This document shows, one piece after another, positions 1 through 8,827 of a DNA stretch of 64,000 nucleotides; within the stretch, counting starts at the first letter, position 1; each line of letters starts with the position of its first letter. The stretch is from Brienomyrus brachyistius. Its lineage: Eukaryota > Chordata > Actinopteri > Osteoglossiformes > Mormyridae. A program made the translations under genes and the position numbers. Under the pieces are notes generated by a model, which made no database searches, was not told the origin of the DNA, and worked only from the letters and a program-made list of their open reading frames with translations. Location: assembly GCF_023856365.1 (NCBI RefSeq), contig NW_026042480.1, positions 137,501 to 201,500 on the forward strand. The letters run 5' to 3'.

Positions 1-39
1 AACTGCTCTTTATATAGTGGGGAGGCCCCGCCCCTTAAA

Positions 40-250
40 CAGACACTGCTGTTAAACTGTGCTTTTATTAAGCTTTTTTTTTAAAAAAAAAAAATCCAAA
101 TTTAGGCCTTAAATTATGCCAAAATATTGTTGCAGGAATTTTAGGTGATCAGTATTTTTTTAAATTTTTGTTTTTCCTTTATTAGGATTTAAAAGATGCC
201 AATTATGTAGGATGTTTATTTTTAAATTTATTTGAACAAAATTCAAATTT
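40..250. other. AT-rich stretch with T/A homopolymers (unit 1)
   Basis: Contains the variable T-run/A-run pair (74-94), a second T7A3 run (about 154-164) and several polypyrimidine-AG sequences on the + strand (for example ending at 185). No gene was recognised. These runs account for much of the length difference among type A units. Confidence 0.8.
178..183 (-). terminator. Minus-strand AATAAA poly(A)-like signal
   Basis: AATAAA on the minus strand, in CCTAATAAAGG, about 690 bp beyond the ribozyme in the minus direction. A second AATAAA lies at 64-69. Both lie in AT-rich sequence just before the next promoter, as would suit the 3' end of a minus-strand transcript. Chance is possible given the base composition. 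Repeated in each unit. Confidence 0.3.
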
Positions 251-261
251 TGCAGCTAGGT

Positions 262-400
262 GATGCTGATCAGAGCACTGGGGACCTGGCGGACCCATCC
301 ACCGGTGTCCACCCGTATGCAACACCCGCACCAGGAAGGCTGCCTCCCAAAGCCTGGGGGGCAAGGCGGAAACCTCATAACAACGTGGGCGGCACGGGCC
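262..400. other. GC-richer single-copy part of the unit, no recognised function
   Basis: A well-conserved segment containing ACCCGCACCAGGAAGGCTG and CGGCACGGGCC. The AGGAAGGCTG motif also begins each arm of the 193-bp duplication at the far end of the unit. No tRNA A/B boxes, no open frame of note and no fold that I could support. Confidence 0.6.
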
Positions 401-590
401 GGTTAGGTTTAGGGTTGGGGGTCAGGGTTAGGGTATAGGGTCAAGTTTAGGGTTAAGGAAGGGGGGTGGTTTAGGTTTAGGGAAGGGGGGGGTGGTTTAG
501 GTTTAGGGAAGGGGGGGTGGTTTAGGGTTAGGGAAGGGGGGTGGTTTAGGGTTAGGGAGGGGGGGGGGGGGGGGGTTTTAGGGTTAGGGA
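401..590 (+). repeat. Degenerate telomere-like G-rich block (type A reference)
   Basis: About 190 bp made of TTAGGG, TTTAGGG and GGGTTAGGG words separated by G tracts. The second half is a short minisatellite of roughly 23-26 bp (GGTTTAGG-TTTAGGGAA-G6-8-T) in about five imperfect copies, ending in a 17-nt G run at 559-575. All G is on the + strand, so a + transcript would be UUAGGG-like and a minus transcript CCCUAA-like. G-quadruplex formation on + and C-rich i-motif on minus are expected. Lengths of G tracts vary among units, as expected for slippage or sequencing noise. Confidence 0.85.
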
Positions 591-865
591 GTTGACCCCG
601 GAAATGCACTGGCCTGCCACACGTCATCCAGTAACCACCTGTCCCAATCCCCTGCTACGGAAACGCCACCCACCCAGGGTCAGGGTGCCCAAGACGAACA
701 CCATGTGCCCCTATCCCCGTCCCTGGCATACTTGCCACAAATAGTGTACGTCCGCCGTACCTATAATTATTTTTGGCCTTTTGCGTCCAGTGGACCTCAA
801 ATTATTTTACTTTGGGGCTTTTTTTTAATTTATAGATGCCATAGAGGCTTTAAATGAGGCTTATG
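591..865. other. Unassigned single-copy stretch between telomere-like block and ribozyme
   Basis: Mixed-composition sequence, conserved in all units, with no open frame, repeat or RNA fold that I can support. Its last 60 bp differ most between the subtypes: type A reads ATTTTACTTTGGGGC and type B ATTTTGGGGC. Confidence 0.6.
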
Positions 866-867
866 GC

Positions 868-934
868 CTTTTGAACCTTATCAGGCTTCTACGCGTTTCG
901 GGCTGCCTTGCCCTCATCAGGAAACCGGCTAAAG
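868..934 (-). ncRNA. Hammerhead ribozyme, unit 1 (reference copy)
   Basis: Read 5' to 3' on the minus strand. An outer helix strand CTTT+AGCC (934-927) is followed by stem I strand GGTTTC (926-921), core CTGATGA (920-914), stem II GGGC (913-910) with loop AAGGCA (909-904) closed by GCCC (903-900), then core GAAA (899-896). Next comes CGCGTA (895-890), then stem I strand GAAGCC (889-884), bulge TGATAA (883-878), GGTT (877-874) and, after a 2-nt bulge, AAAG (871-868). Stem I pairs GGTTTC with GAAGCC (6 bp, one G-U), then AGCC with GGTT and CTTT with AAAG across the bulge. The A after GAA and the following CGCGT form the self-complementary ACGCGT, so stem III is minimal, as in newt satellite 2 and Penelope-like elements. 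The cleavage triplet is GUA, with the cut predicted between 890 and 889. All invariant core positions (C3 U4 G5 A6 G8 A9, G12 A13 A14, A15.1-U16.1) are present. The stem I bulge and stem II loop are where tertiary contacts form in natural hammerheads. Activity is inferred, not shown. Confidence 0.87.
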
Positions 935-1031
935 AAATATTAGTAATTAAAAGGACGTCTTCTAGGTCTTGTCCTTTATCCAAAATTTTATATTTTTATT
1001 TAAATTTTAGGGAATACAAAGCAACTACTCC

Positions 1032-1225
1032 AGGAAGGCTGGGAAGACAATAGAGTGAGAGGGTAAAATTATGCTTTGCCTGCACGGTAAGTAAAATCAC
1101 TAATGTCCTTTTAAATTTCCTATGTTCAGGAGGGGACTTTTGCCCATATCTCGTGACAGGAGCGTCTTACCATGACTCTGAAGTACAATCCAGCACCATC
1201 TGAAGGTACCTTGTAGGGTCCCTGT
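1032..1225. repeat. Internal direct duplication, left arm
   Basis: About 193 bp, matching the right arm (1258-1450) at roughly 85% identity by eye, including TGCACGGTAAGTAAAATCAC, CCTATGTTCAGGAGGGGAC and GACAGGAGCGTCTTACCATG. The arms start 226 bp apart. The divergence between arms is far greater than between units, so this duplication is much older than the amplification of the array. Confidence 0.9.
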
Positions 1226-1257
1226 AGATCTATTAAGGACCACGAAGTAGCGACTCT

Positions 1258-1450
1258 GGGAAGGCTGGGGAGGCCAATACGCCAGAAGGTAAGGTTTTGC
1301 TTTCCCTGCACGGTAAGTAAAATCACTAATGCCCTTTTAAATATCCTATGTTCAGGAGGGGACCTTTGCCCATACATCGTGACAGGAGCGTCTTACCATG
1401 GCCCTGAAGCACAAACCAGTACATCCAGAGGTACCTCATAGGGTCCCTGT
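1258..1450. repeat. Internal direct duplication, right arm
   Basis: Partner of 1032-1225, ending at GGGTCCCTGT just before the unit boundary. It differs from the left arm by scattered substitutions (for example ATGGCCCTGAAGCAC against ATGACTCTGAAGTAC). It would form the 5' leader of a minus-strand transcript. Confidence 0.9.
1306..1396 (-). other. Splice-site-like pair on minus strand (possible 91-nt intron)
   Basis: Minus-strand donor-like ATG|GTAAGA (donor at 1396-1391) and acceptor-like TTTTACTTACCGTGCAG (ending at 1306). The same pair exists in the left arm of the duplication. On the + strand the same region offers GTAAGT to TTCAG over only 43 nt (1087-1129 and 1313-1355), short for most animal introns. 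The minus version fits the predicted promoter direction. Motif evidence only. Confidence 0.25.
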
Positions 1451-1470
1451 CTGTCAACTGCAACAAGATT

Positions 1471-1482
1471 GAGCAACTGCTC
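1471..1482. repeat. Short inverted repeat GAGCA-AC-TGCTC at unit junction
   Basis: Five-base arms separated by two bases, immediately downstream of the minus-strand TATA and just upstream of the expected start. It could be a protein-binding palindrome or chance. Present at every unit boundary. Confidence 0.4.
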
Positions 1483-1508
1483 TTTATATAGTGGGGAGGC
1501 CCCGCCCC
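1483..1508 (-). promoter_or_regulatory. Predicted minus-strand core promoter (GC box + TATA), one per unit
   Basis: On the minus strand a GC box GGGGCGGGGC (1508-1499) precedes TATATAAA (1490-1483) by 8 bp, the order expected of an RNA polymerase II core promoter. A start 25-30 bp downstream would fall near 1453-1460, in the end of unit 1, and transcription would run left toward the ribozyme at 934-868. The element recurs in every unit at the first 34 bases; the TATA positions are given in the unit entries. On the + strand the GC box would lie downstream of the TATA, a less usual order, so minus is preferred. The promoter is predicted from motifs only. Confidence 0.5.
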
Positions 1509-2339
1509 TTAAACAGACACTGCTGTTAAACTGTGCTTTTATTAAGCTTTTTTTTAAAAAAAAAATCCAAATTTAGGCCTTAAATTATGCCAAAATATTG
1601 TTGCAGGAATTTTAGGTGATCAGTATTTTTTTAAATTTTTGTTTTTCCTTTATTAGGATTTAAAAGATGCCAATTATGTAGGATGTTTATTTTTAAATTT
1701 ATTTGAACAAAATTCAAATTTTGCAGCTAGGTGATGCTGATCAGAGCACTGGGGACCTGGCGGACCCATCCACCGGTGTCCACCCGTATGCAACACCCGC
1801 ACCAGGAAGGCTGCCTCCCAAAGCCTGGGGGGCAAGGCGGAAACCTCATAACAACGTGGGCGGCACGGGCCGGTTAGGTTTAGGGTTGGGGGTCAGGGTT
1901 AGGGTATAGGGTCAAGTTTAGGGTTAAGGAAGGGGGGTGGTTTAGGTTTAGGGAAGGGGGGGGGTGGTTTAGGTTTAGGGAAGGGGGGGTGGTTTAGGGT
2001 TAGGGAAGGGGGGTGGTTTAGGGTTAGGGAGGGGGGGGGGGGGGGGTTTTAGGGTTAGGGAGTTGACCCCGGAAATGCACTGGCCTGCCACACGTCATCC
2101 AGTAACCACCTGTCCCAATCCCCTGCTACGGAAACGCCACCCACCCAGGGTCAGGGTGCCCAAGACGAACACCATGTGCCCCTATCCCCGTCCCTGGCAT
2201 ACTTGCCACAAATAGTGTACGTCCGCCGTACCTATAATTATTTTTGGCCTTTTGCGTCCAGTGGACCTCAAATTATTTTACTTTGGGGCTTTTTTTTTAA
2301 TTTATAGATGCCATAGAGGCTTTAAATGAGGCTTATGGC

Positions 2340-2406
2340 CTTTTGAACCTTATCAGGCTTCTACGCGTTTCGGGCTGCCTTGCCCTCATCAGGAAACCGG
2401 CTAAAG
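2340..2406 (-). ncRNA. Hammerhead ribozyme, unit 2
   Basis: Same bases as the reference copy; predicted cut between 2362 and 2361. Confidence 0.86.
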
Positions 2407-2946
2407 AAATATTAGTAATTAAAAGGACGTCTTCTAGGTCTTGTCCTTTATCCAAAATTTTATATTTTTATTTAAATTTTAGGGAATACAAAGCAACTAC
2501 TCCAGGAAGGCTGGGAAGACAATAGAGTGAGAGGGTAAAATTATGCTTTGCCTGCACGGTAAGTAAAATCACTAATGTCCTTTTAAATTTCCTATGTTCA
2601 GGAGGGGACTTTTGCCCATATCTCGTGACAGGAGCGTCTTACCATGACTCTGAAGTACAATCCAGCACCATCTGAAGGTACCTTGTAGGGTCCCTGTAGA
2701 TCTATTAAGGACCACGAAGTAGCGACTCTGGGAAGGCTGGGGAGGCCAATACGCCAGAAGGTAAGGTTTTGCTTTCCCTGCACGGTAAGTAAAATCACTA
2801 ATGCCCTTTTAAATATCCTATGTTCAGGAGGGGACCTTTGCCCATACATCGTGACAGGAGCGTCTTACCATGGCCCTGAAGCACAAACCAGTACATCCAG
2901 AGGTACCTCATAGGGTCCCTGTCTGTCAACTGCAACAAGATTGAGC

Positions 2947-4420
2947 AACTGCTCTTTATATAGTGGGGAGGCCCCGCCCCTTAAACAGACACTGCTGTTA
3001 AACTGTGCTTTTATTAAGCTTTTTTTTAAAAAAAAAATCCAAATTTAGGCCTTAAATTATGCCAAAATATTGTTGCAGGAATTTTAGGTGATCAGTATTT
3101 TTTTAAATTTTTGTTTTTCCTTTATTAGGATTTAAAAGATGCCAATTATGTAGGATGTTTATTTTTAAATTTATTTGAACAAAATTCAAATTTTGCAGCT
3201 AGGTGATGCTGATCAGAGCACTGGGGACCTGGCGGACCCATCCACCGGTGTCCACCCGTATGCAACACCCGCACCAGGAAGGCTGCCTCCCAAAGCCTGG
3301 GGGGCAAGGCGGAAACCTCATAACAACGTGGGCGGCACGGGCCGGTTAGGTTTAGGGTTGGGGGTCAGGGTTAGGGTATAGGGTCAAGTTTAGGGTTAAG
3401 GAAGGGGGGTGGTTTAGGTTTAGGGAAGGGGGGGGTGGTTTAGGTTTAGGGAAGGGGGGGGTGGTTTAGGGTTAGGGAAGGGGGGTGGTTTAGGGTTAGG
3501 GAGGGGGGGGGGGGGGGGGTTTTAGGGTTAGGGAGTTGACCCCGGAAATGCACTGGCCTGCCACACGTCATCCAGTAACCACCTGTCCCAATCCCCTGCT
3601 ACGGAAACGCCGCCACCCACCCAGGGTCAGGGTGCCCAAGACGAACACCATGTGCCCCTATCCCCGTCCCTGGCATACTTGCCACAAATAGTGTACGTCC
3701 GCCGTACCTATAATTATTTTTGGCCTTTTGCGTCCAGTGGACCTCAAATTATTTTACTTTGGGGCTTTTTTTAATTTATAGATGCCATAGAGGCTTTAAA
3801 TGAGGCTTATGGCCTTTTGAACCTTATCAGGCTTCTACGCGTTTCGGGCTGCCTTGCCCTCATCAGGAAACCGGCTAAAGAAATATTAGTAATTAAAAGG
3901 ACGTCTTCTAGGTCTTGTCCTTTATCCAAAATTTTATATTTTTATTTAAATTTTAGGGAATACAAAGCAACTACTCCAGGAAGGCTGGGAAGACAATAGA
4001 GTGAGAGGGTAAAATTATGCTTTGCCTGCACGGTAAGTAAAATCACTAATGTCCTTTTAAATTTCCTATGTTCAGGAGGGGACTTTTGCCCATATCTCGT
4101 GACAGGAGCGTCTTACCATGACTCTGAAGTACAATCCAGCACCATCTGAAGGTACCTTGTAGGGTCCCTGTAGATCTATTAAGGACCACGAAGTAGCGAC
4201 TCTGGGAAGGCTGGGGAGGCCAATACGCCAGAAGGTAAGGTTTTGCTTTCCCTGCACGGTAAGTAAAATCACTAATGCCCTTTTAAATATCCTATGTTCA
4301 GGAGGGGACCTTTGCCCATACATCGTGACAGGAGCGTCTTACCATGGCCCTGAAGCACAAACCAGTACATCCAGAGGTACCTCATAGGGTCCCTGTCTGT
4401 CAACTGCAACAAGATTGAGC
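2947..4420. repeat. Satellite unit 3, type A (1474 bp)
   Basis: T8A10. Private 3-bp gain: GCC is doubled in AACGCCGCCACC near 3609-3614, where other units read AACGCCACC. Minus TATA 2955-2962. Confidence 0.97.
3814..3880 (-). ncRNA. Hammerhead ribozyme, unit 3
   Basis: Core and stems intact; predicted cut between 3836 and 3835. Confidence 0.86.
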
Positions 4421-5889
4421 AACTGCTCTTTATATAGTGGGGAGGCCCCGCCCCTTAAACAGACACTGCTGTTAAACTGTGCTTTTATTAAGCTTTTTTT
4501 TAAAAAAAAATCCAAATTTAGGCCTTAAATTATGCCAAAATATTGTTGCAGGAATTTTAGGTGATCAGTATTTTTTTAAATTTTTGTTTTTCCTTTATTA
4601 GGATTTAAAAGATGCCAATTATGTAGGATGTTTATTTTTAAATTTATTTGAACAAAATTCAAATTTTGCAGCTAGGTGATGCTGATCAGAGCACTGGGGA
4701 CCTGGCGGACCCATCCACCGGTGTCCACCCGTATGCAACACCCGCACCAGGAAGGCTGCCTCCCAAAGCCTGGGGGGCAAGGCGGAAACCTCATAACAAC
4801 GTGGGCGGCACGGGCCGGTTAGGTTTAGGGTTGGGGGTCAGGGTTAGGGTATAGGGTCAAGTTTAGGGTTAAGGAAGGGGGGTGGTTTAGGTTTAGGGAA
4901 GGGGGGGGTGGTTTAGGTTTAGGGAAGGGGGGGTGGTTTAGGGTTAGGGAAGGGGGGTGGTTTAGGGTTAGGGAGGGGGGGGGGGGGGGGTTTTAGGGTT
5001 AGGGAGTTGACCCCGGAAATGCACTGGCCTGCCACACGTCATCCAGTAACCACCTGTCCCAATCCCCTGCTACGGAAACGCCACCCACCCAGGGTCAGGG
5101 TGCCCAAGACGAACACCATGTGCCCCTATCCCCGTCCCTGGCATACTTGCCACAAATAGTGTACGTCCGCCGTACCTATAATTATTTTTGGCCTTTTGCG
5201 TCCAGTGGACCTCAAATTATTTTACTTTGGGGCTTTTTTTTAATTTATAGATGCCATAGAGGCTTTAAATGAGGCTTATGGCCTTTTGAACCTTATCAGG
5301 CTTCTACGCGTTTCGGGCTGCCTTGCCCTCATCAGGAAACCGGCTAAAGAAATATTAGTAATTAAAAGGACGTCTTCTAGGTCTTGTCCTTTATCCAAAA
5401 TTTTATATTTTTATTTAAATTTTAGGGAATACAAAGCAACTACTCCAGGAAGGCTGGGAAGACAATAGAGTGAGAGGGTAAAATTATGCTTTGCCTGCAC
5501 GGTAAGTAAAATCACTAATGTCCTTTTAAATTTCCTATGTTCAGGAGGGGACTTTTGCCCATATCTCGTGACAGGAGCGTCTTACCATGACTCTGAAGTA
5601 CAATCCAGCACCATCTGAAGGTACCTTGTAGGGTCCCTGTAGATCTATTAAGGACCACGAAGTAGCGACTCTGGGAAGGCTGGGGAGGCCAATACGCCAG
5701 AAGGTAAGGTTTTGCTTTCCCTGCACGGTAAGTAAAATCACTAATGCCCTTTTAAATATCCTATGTTCAGGAGGGGACCTTTGCCCATACATCGTGACAG
5801 GAGCGTCTTACCATGGCCCTGAAGCACAAACCAGTACATCCAGAGGTACCTCATAGGGTCCCTGTCTGTCAACTGCAACAAGATTGAGC
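4421..5889. repeat. Satellite unit 4, type A (1469 bp)
   Basis: T8A9 homopolymer. Minus TATA 4429-4436. No other notable private change seen. Confidence 0.97.
5283..5349 (-). ncRNA. Hammerhead ribozyme, unit 4
   Basis: Core and stems intact; predicted cut between 5305 and 5304. Confidence 0.86.
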
Positions 5890-7359
5890 AACTGCTCTTT
5901 ATATAGTGGGGAGGCCCCGCCCCTTAAACAGACACTGCTGTTAAACTGTGCTTTTATTAAGCTTTTTTTTAAAAAAAATCCAAATTTAGGCCTTAAATTA
6001 TGCCAAAATATTGTTGCAGGAATTTTAGGTGATCAGTATTTTTTTAAATTTTTGTTTTTCCTTTATTAGGATTTAAAAGATGCCAATTATGTAGGATGTT
6101 TATTTTTAAATTTATTTGAACAAAATTCAAATTTTGCAGCTAGGTGATGCTGATCAGAGCACTGGGGACCTGGCGGACCCATCCACCGGTGTCCACCCGT
6201 ATGCAACACCCGCACCAGGAAGGCTGCCTCCCAAAGCCTGGGGGGCAAGGCGGAAACCTCATAACAACGTGGGCGGCACGGGCCGGTTAGGTTTAGGGTT
6301 GGGGGTCAGGGTTAGGGTATAGGGTCAAGTTTAGGGTTAAGGAAGGGGGGTGGTTTAGGTTTAGGGAAGGGGGGGGTGGTTTAGGTTTAGGGAAGGGGGG
6401 GTGGTTTAGGGTTAGGGAAGGGGGGGTGGTTTAGGGTTAGGGAGGGGGGGGGGGGGGGGGTTTTAGGGTTAGGGAGTTGACCCCGGAAATGCACTGGCCT
6501 GCCACACGTCATCCAGTAACCACCTGTCCCAATCCCCTGCTACGGAAACGCCACCCACCCAGGGTCAGGGTGCCCAAGACGAACACCATGTGCCCCTATC
6601 CCCGTCCCTGGCATACTTGCCACAAATAGTGTACGTCCGCCGTACCTATAATTATTTTTGGCCTTTTGCGTCCAGTGGACCTCAAATTATTTTACTTTGG
6701 GGCTTTTTTTTAATTTATAGATGCCATAGAGGCTTTAAATGAGGCTTATGGCCTTTTGAACCTTATCAGGCTTCTACGCGTTTCGGGCTGCCTTGCCCTC
6801 ATCAGGAAACCGGCTAAAGAAATATTAGTAATTAAAAGGACGTCTTCTAGGTCTTGTCCTTTATCCAAAATTTTATATTTTTATTTAAATTTTAGGGAAT
6901 ACAAAGCAACTACTCCAGGAAGGCTGGGAAGACAATAGAGTGAGAGGGTAAAATTATGCTTTGCCTGCACGGTAAGTAAAATCACTAATGTCCTTTTAAA
7001 TTTCCTATGTTCAGGAGGGGACTTTTGCCCATATCTCGTGACAGGAGCGTCTTACCATGACTCTGAAGTACAATCCAGCACCATCTGAAGGTACCTTGTA
7101 GGGTCCCTGTAGATCTATTAAGGACCACGAAGTAGCGACTCTGGGAAGGCTGGGGAGGCCAATACGCCAGAAGGTAAGGTTTTGCTTTCCCTGCACGGTA
7201 AGTAAAATCACTAATGCCCTTTTAAATATCCTATGTTCAGGAGGGGACCTTTGCCCATACATCGTGACAGGAGCGTCTTACCATGGCCCTGAAGCACAAA
7301 CCAGTACATCCAGAGGTACCTCATAGGGTCCCTGTCTGTCAACTGCAACAAGATTGAGC
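5890..7359. repeat. Satellite unit 5, type A (1470 bp)
   Basis: T8A8 homopolymer. Minus TATA 5898-5905. One of the G tracts in the telomere-like block is one base longer than in neighbours. Confidence 0.97.
6753..6819 (-). ncRNA. Hammerhead ribozyme, unit 5
   Basis: Core and stems intact; predicted cut between 6775 and 6774. Confidence 0.86.
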
Positions 7360-8827
7360 AACTGCTCTTTATATAGTGGGGAGGCCCCGCCCCTTAAACA
7401 GACACTGCTGTTAAACTGTGCTTTTATTAAGCTTTTTTTAAAAAAAAATCCAAATTTAGGCCTTAAATTATGCCAAAATATTGTTGCAGGAATTTTAGGT
7501 GATCAGTATTTTTTTAAATTTTTGTTTTTCCTTTATTAGGATTTAAAAGATGCCAATTATGTAGGATGTTTATTTTTAAATTTATTTGAACAAAATTCAA
7601 ATTTTGCAGCTAGGTGATGCTGATCAGAGCACTGGGGACCTGGCGGACCCATCCACCGGTGTCCACCCGTATGCAACACCCGCACCAGGAAGGCTGCCTC
7701 CCAAAGCCTGGGGGGCAAGGCGGAAACCTCATAACAACGTGGGCGGCACGGGCCGGTTAGGTTTAGGGTTGGGGGTCAGGGTTAGGGTATAGGGTCAAGT
7801 TTAGGGTTAAGGAAGGGGGGTGGTTTAGGTTTAGGGAAGGGGGGGGTGGTTTAGGTTTAGGGAAGGGGGGGTGGTTTAGGGTTAGGGAAGGGGGGTGGTT
7901 TAGGGTTAGGGAGGGGGGGGGGGGGGGGTTTTAGGGTTAGGGAGTTGACCCCGGAAATGCACTGGCCTGCCACACGTCATCCAGTAACCACCTGTCCCAA
8001 TCCCCTGCTACGGAAACGCCACCCACCCAGGGTCAGGGTGCCCAAGACGAACACCATGTGCCCCTATCCCCGTCCCTGGCATACTTGCCACAAATAGTGT
8101 ACGTCCGCCGTACCTATAATTATTTTTGGCCTTTTGCGTCCAGTGGACCTCAAATTATTTTACTTTGGGGCTTTTTTTTAATTTATAGATGCCATAGAGG
8201 CTTTAAATGAGGCTTATGGCCTTTTGAACCTTATCAGGCTTCTACGCGTTTCGGGCTGCCTTGCCCTCATCAGGAAACCGGCTAAAGAAATATTAGTAAT
8301 TAAAAGGACGTCTTCTAGGTCTTGTCCTTTATCCAAAATTTTATATTTTTATTTAAATTTTAGGGAATACAAAGCAACTACTCCAGGAAGGCTGGGAAGA
8401 CAATAGAGTGAGAGGGTAAAATTATGCTTTGCCTGCACGGTAAGTAAAATCACTAATGTCCTTTTAAATTTCCTATGTTCAGGAGGGGACTTTTGCCCAT
8501 ATCTCGTGACAGGAGCGTCTTACCATGACTCTGAAGTACAATCCAGCACCATCTGAAGGTACCTTGTAGGGTCCCTGTAGATCTATTAAGGACCACGAAG
8601 TAGCGACTCTGGGAAGGCTGGGGAGGCCAATACGCCAGAAGGTAAGGTTTTGCTTTCCCTGCACGGTAAGTAAAATCACTAATGCCCTTTTAAATATCCT
8701 ATGTTCAGGAGGGGACCTTTGCCCATACATCGTGACAGGAGCGTCTTACCATGGCCCTGAAGCACAAACCAGTACATCCAGAGGTACCTCATAGGGTCCC
8801 TGTCTGTCAACTGCAACAAGATTGAGC
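7360..8827. repeat. Satellite unit 6, type A (1468 bp)
   Basis: T7A9 homopolymer. Minus TATA 7368-7375. Confidence 0.97.
8221..8287 (-). ncRNA. Hammerhead ribozyme, unit 6
   Basis: Core and stems intact; predicted cut between 8243 and 8242. Confidence 0.86.

Larger units (their letters stand above)
1..1474. repeat. Satellite unit 1, type A (1474 bp)
   Basis: Longest T/A homopolymer of the array (T9 then A12 after AAGC, positions 74-94). The terminal G run is 17 nt (559-575). TATA on minus strand at 9-16; ribozyme 868-934. This copy is the reference for the sub-features described below. Confidence 0.97.
1475..2946. repeat. Satellite unit 2, type A (1472 bp)
   Basis: T8A10 homopolymer. Minus-strand TATA at 1483-1490 and GC box at 1499-1508; these face the ribozyme of unit 1. 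Confidence 0.97.

Noticed and set aside
232..438. 68-codon + strand open frame repeated in nearly every unit
   Set aside because: It starts at a TTG, runs into the telomere-like block (Gly-Leu-Gly-Val-Arg repeats) and recurs only because the unit recurs. No recognisable domain or start context.
401..590. True telomere end
   Set aside because: The TTAGGG-like words are degenerate, embedded in each unit and flanked by unique sequence on both sides; this is interstitial telomere-like sequence.
409..627. Proline-rich minus-strand open frame
   Set aside because: Translation of the C-rich strand of the telomere-like block; its length varies with G-run slippage.
765..777. Sm-site-like AATTATTTTTGG on the + strand
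   Set aside because: No flanking snRNA-like stems or snRNA promoter; a chance match in AT-rich sequence.
871..1053. 60-codon + strand open frame (88 codons in several type B units)
   Set aside because: It is the antisense shadow of the hammerhead ribozyme and the AT-rich spacer, and begins at a TTG. Its conservation is explained by the ribozyme and by array homogenisation.
1126..1377. 83-codon minus-strand open frame starting at a real ATG (92 codons in units 8, 40, 42)
   Set aside because: It is downstream of the predicted minus promoter, but it spans both arms of the internal duplication, has no recognisable domain and changes frame with one-base indels. Kept only as a remote possibility.
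5884..6069. 61-codon + strand open frame seen in a few units
   Set aside because: Depends on the length of the T/A homopolymer (units 5, 6, 7, 43), covers the promoter element and starts at a TTG.
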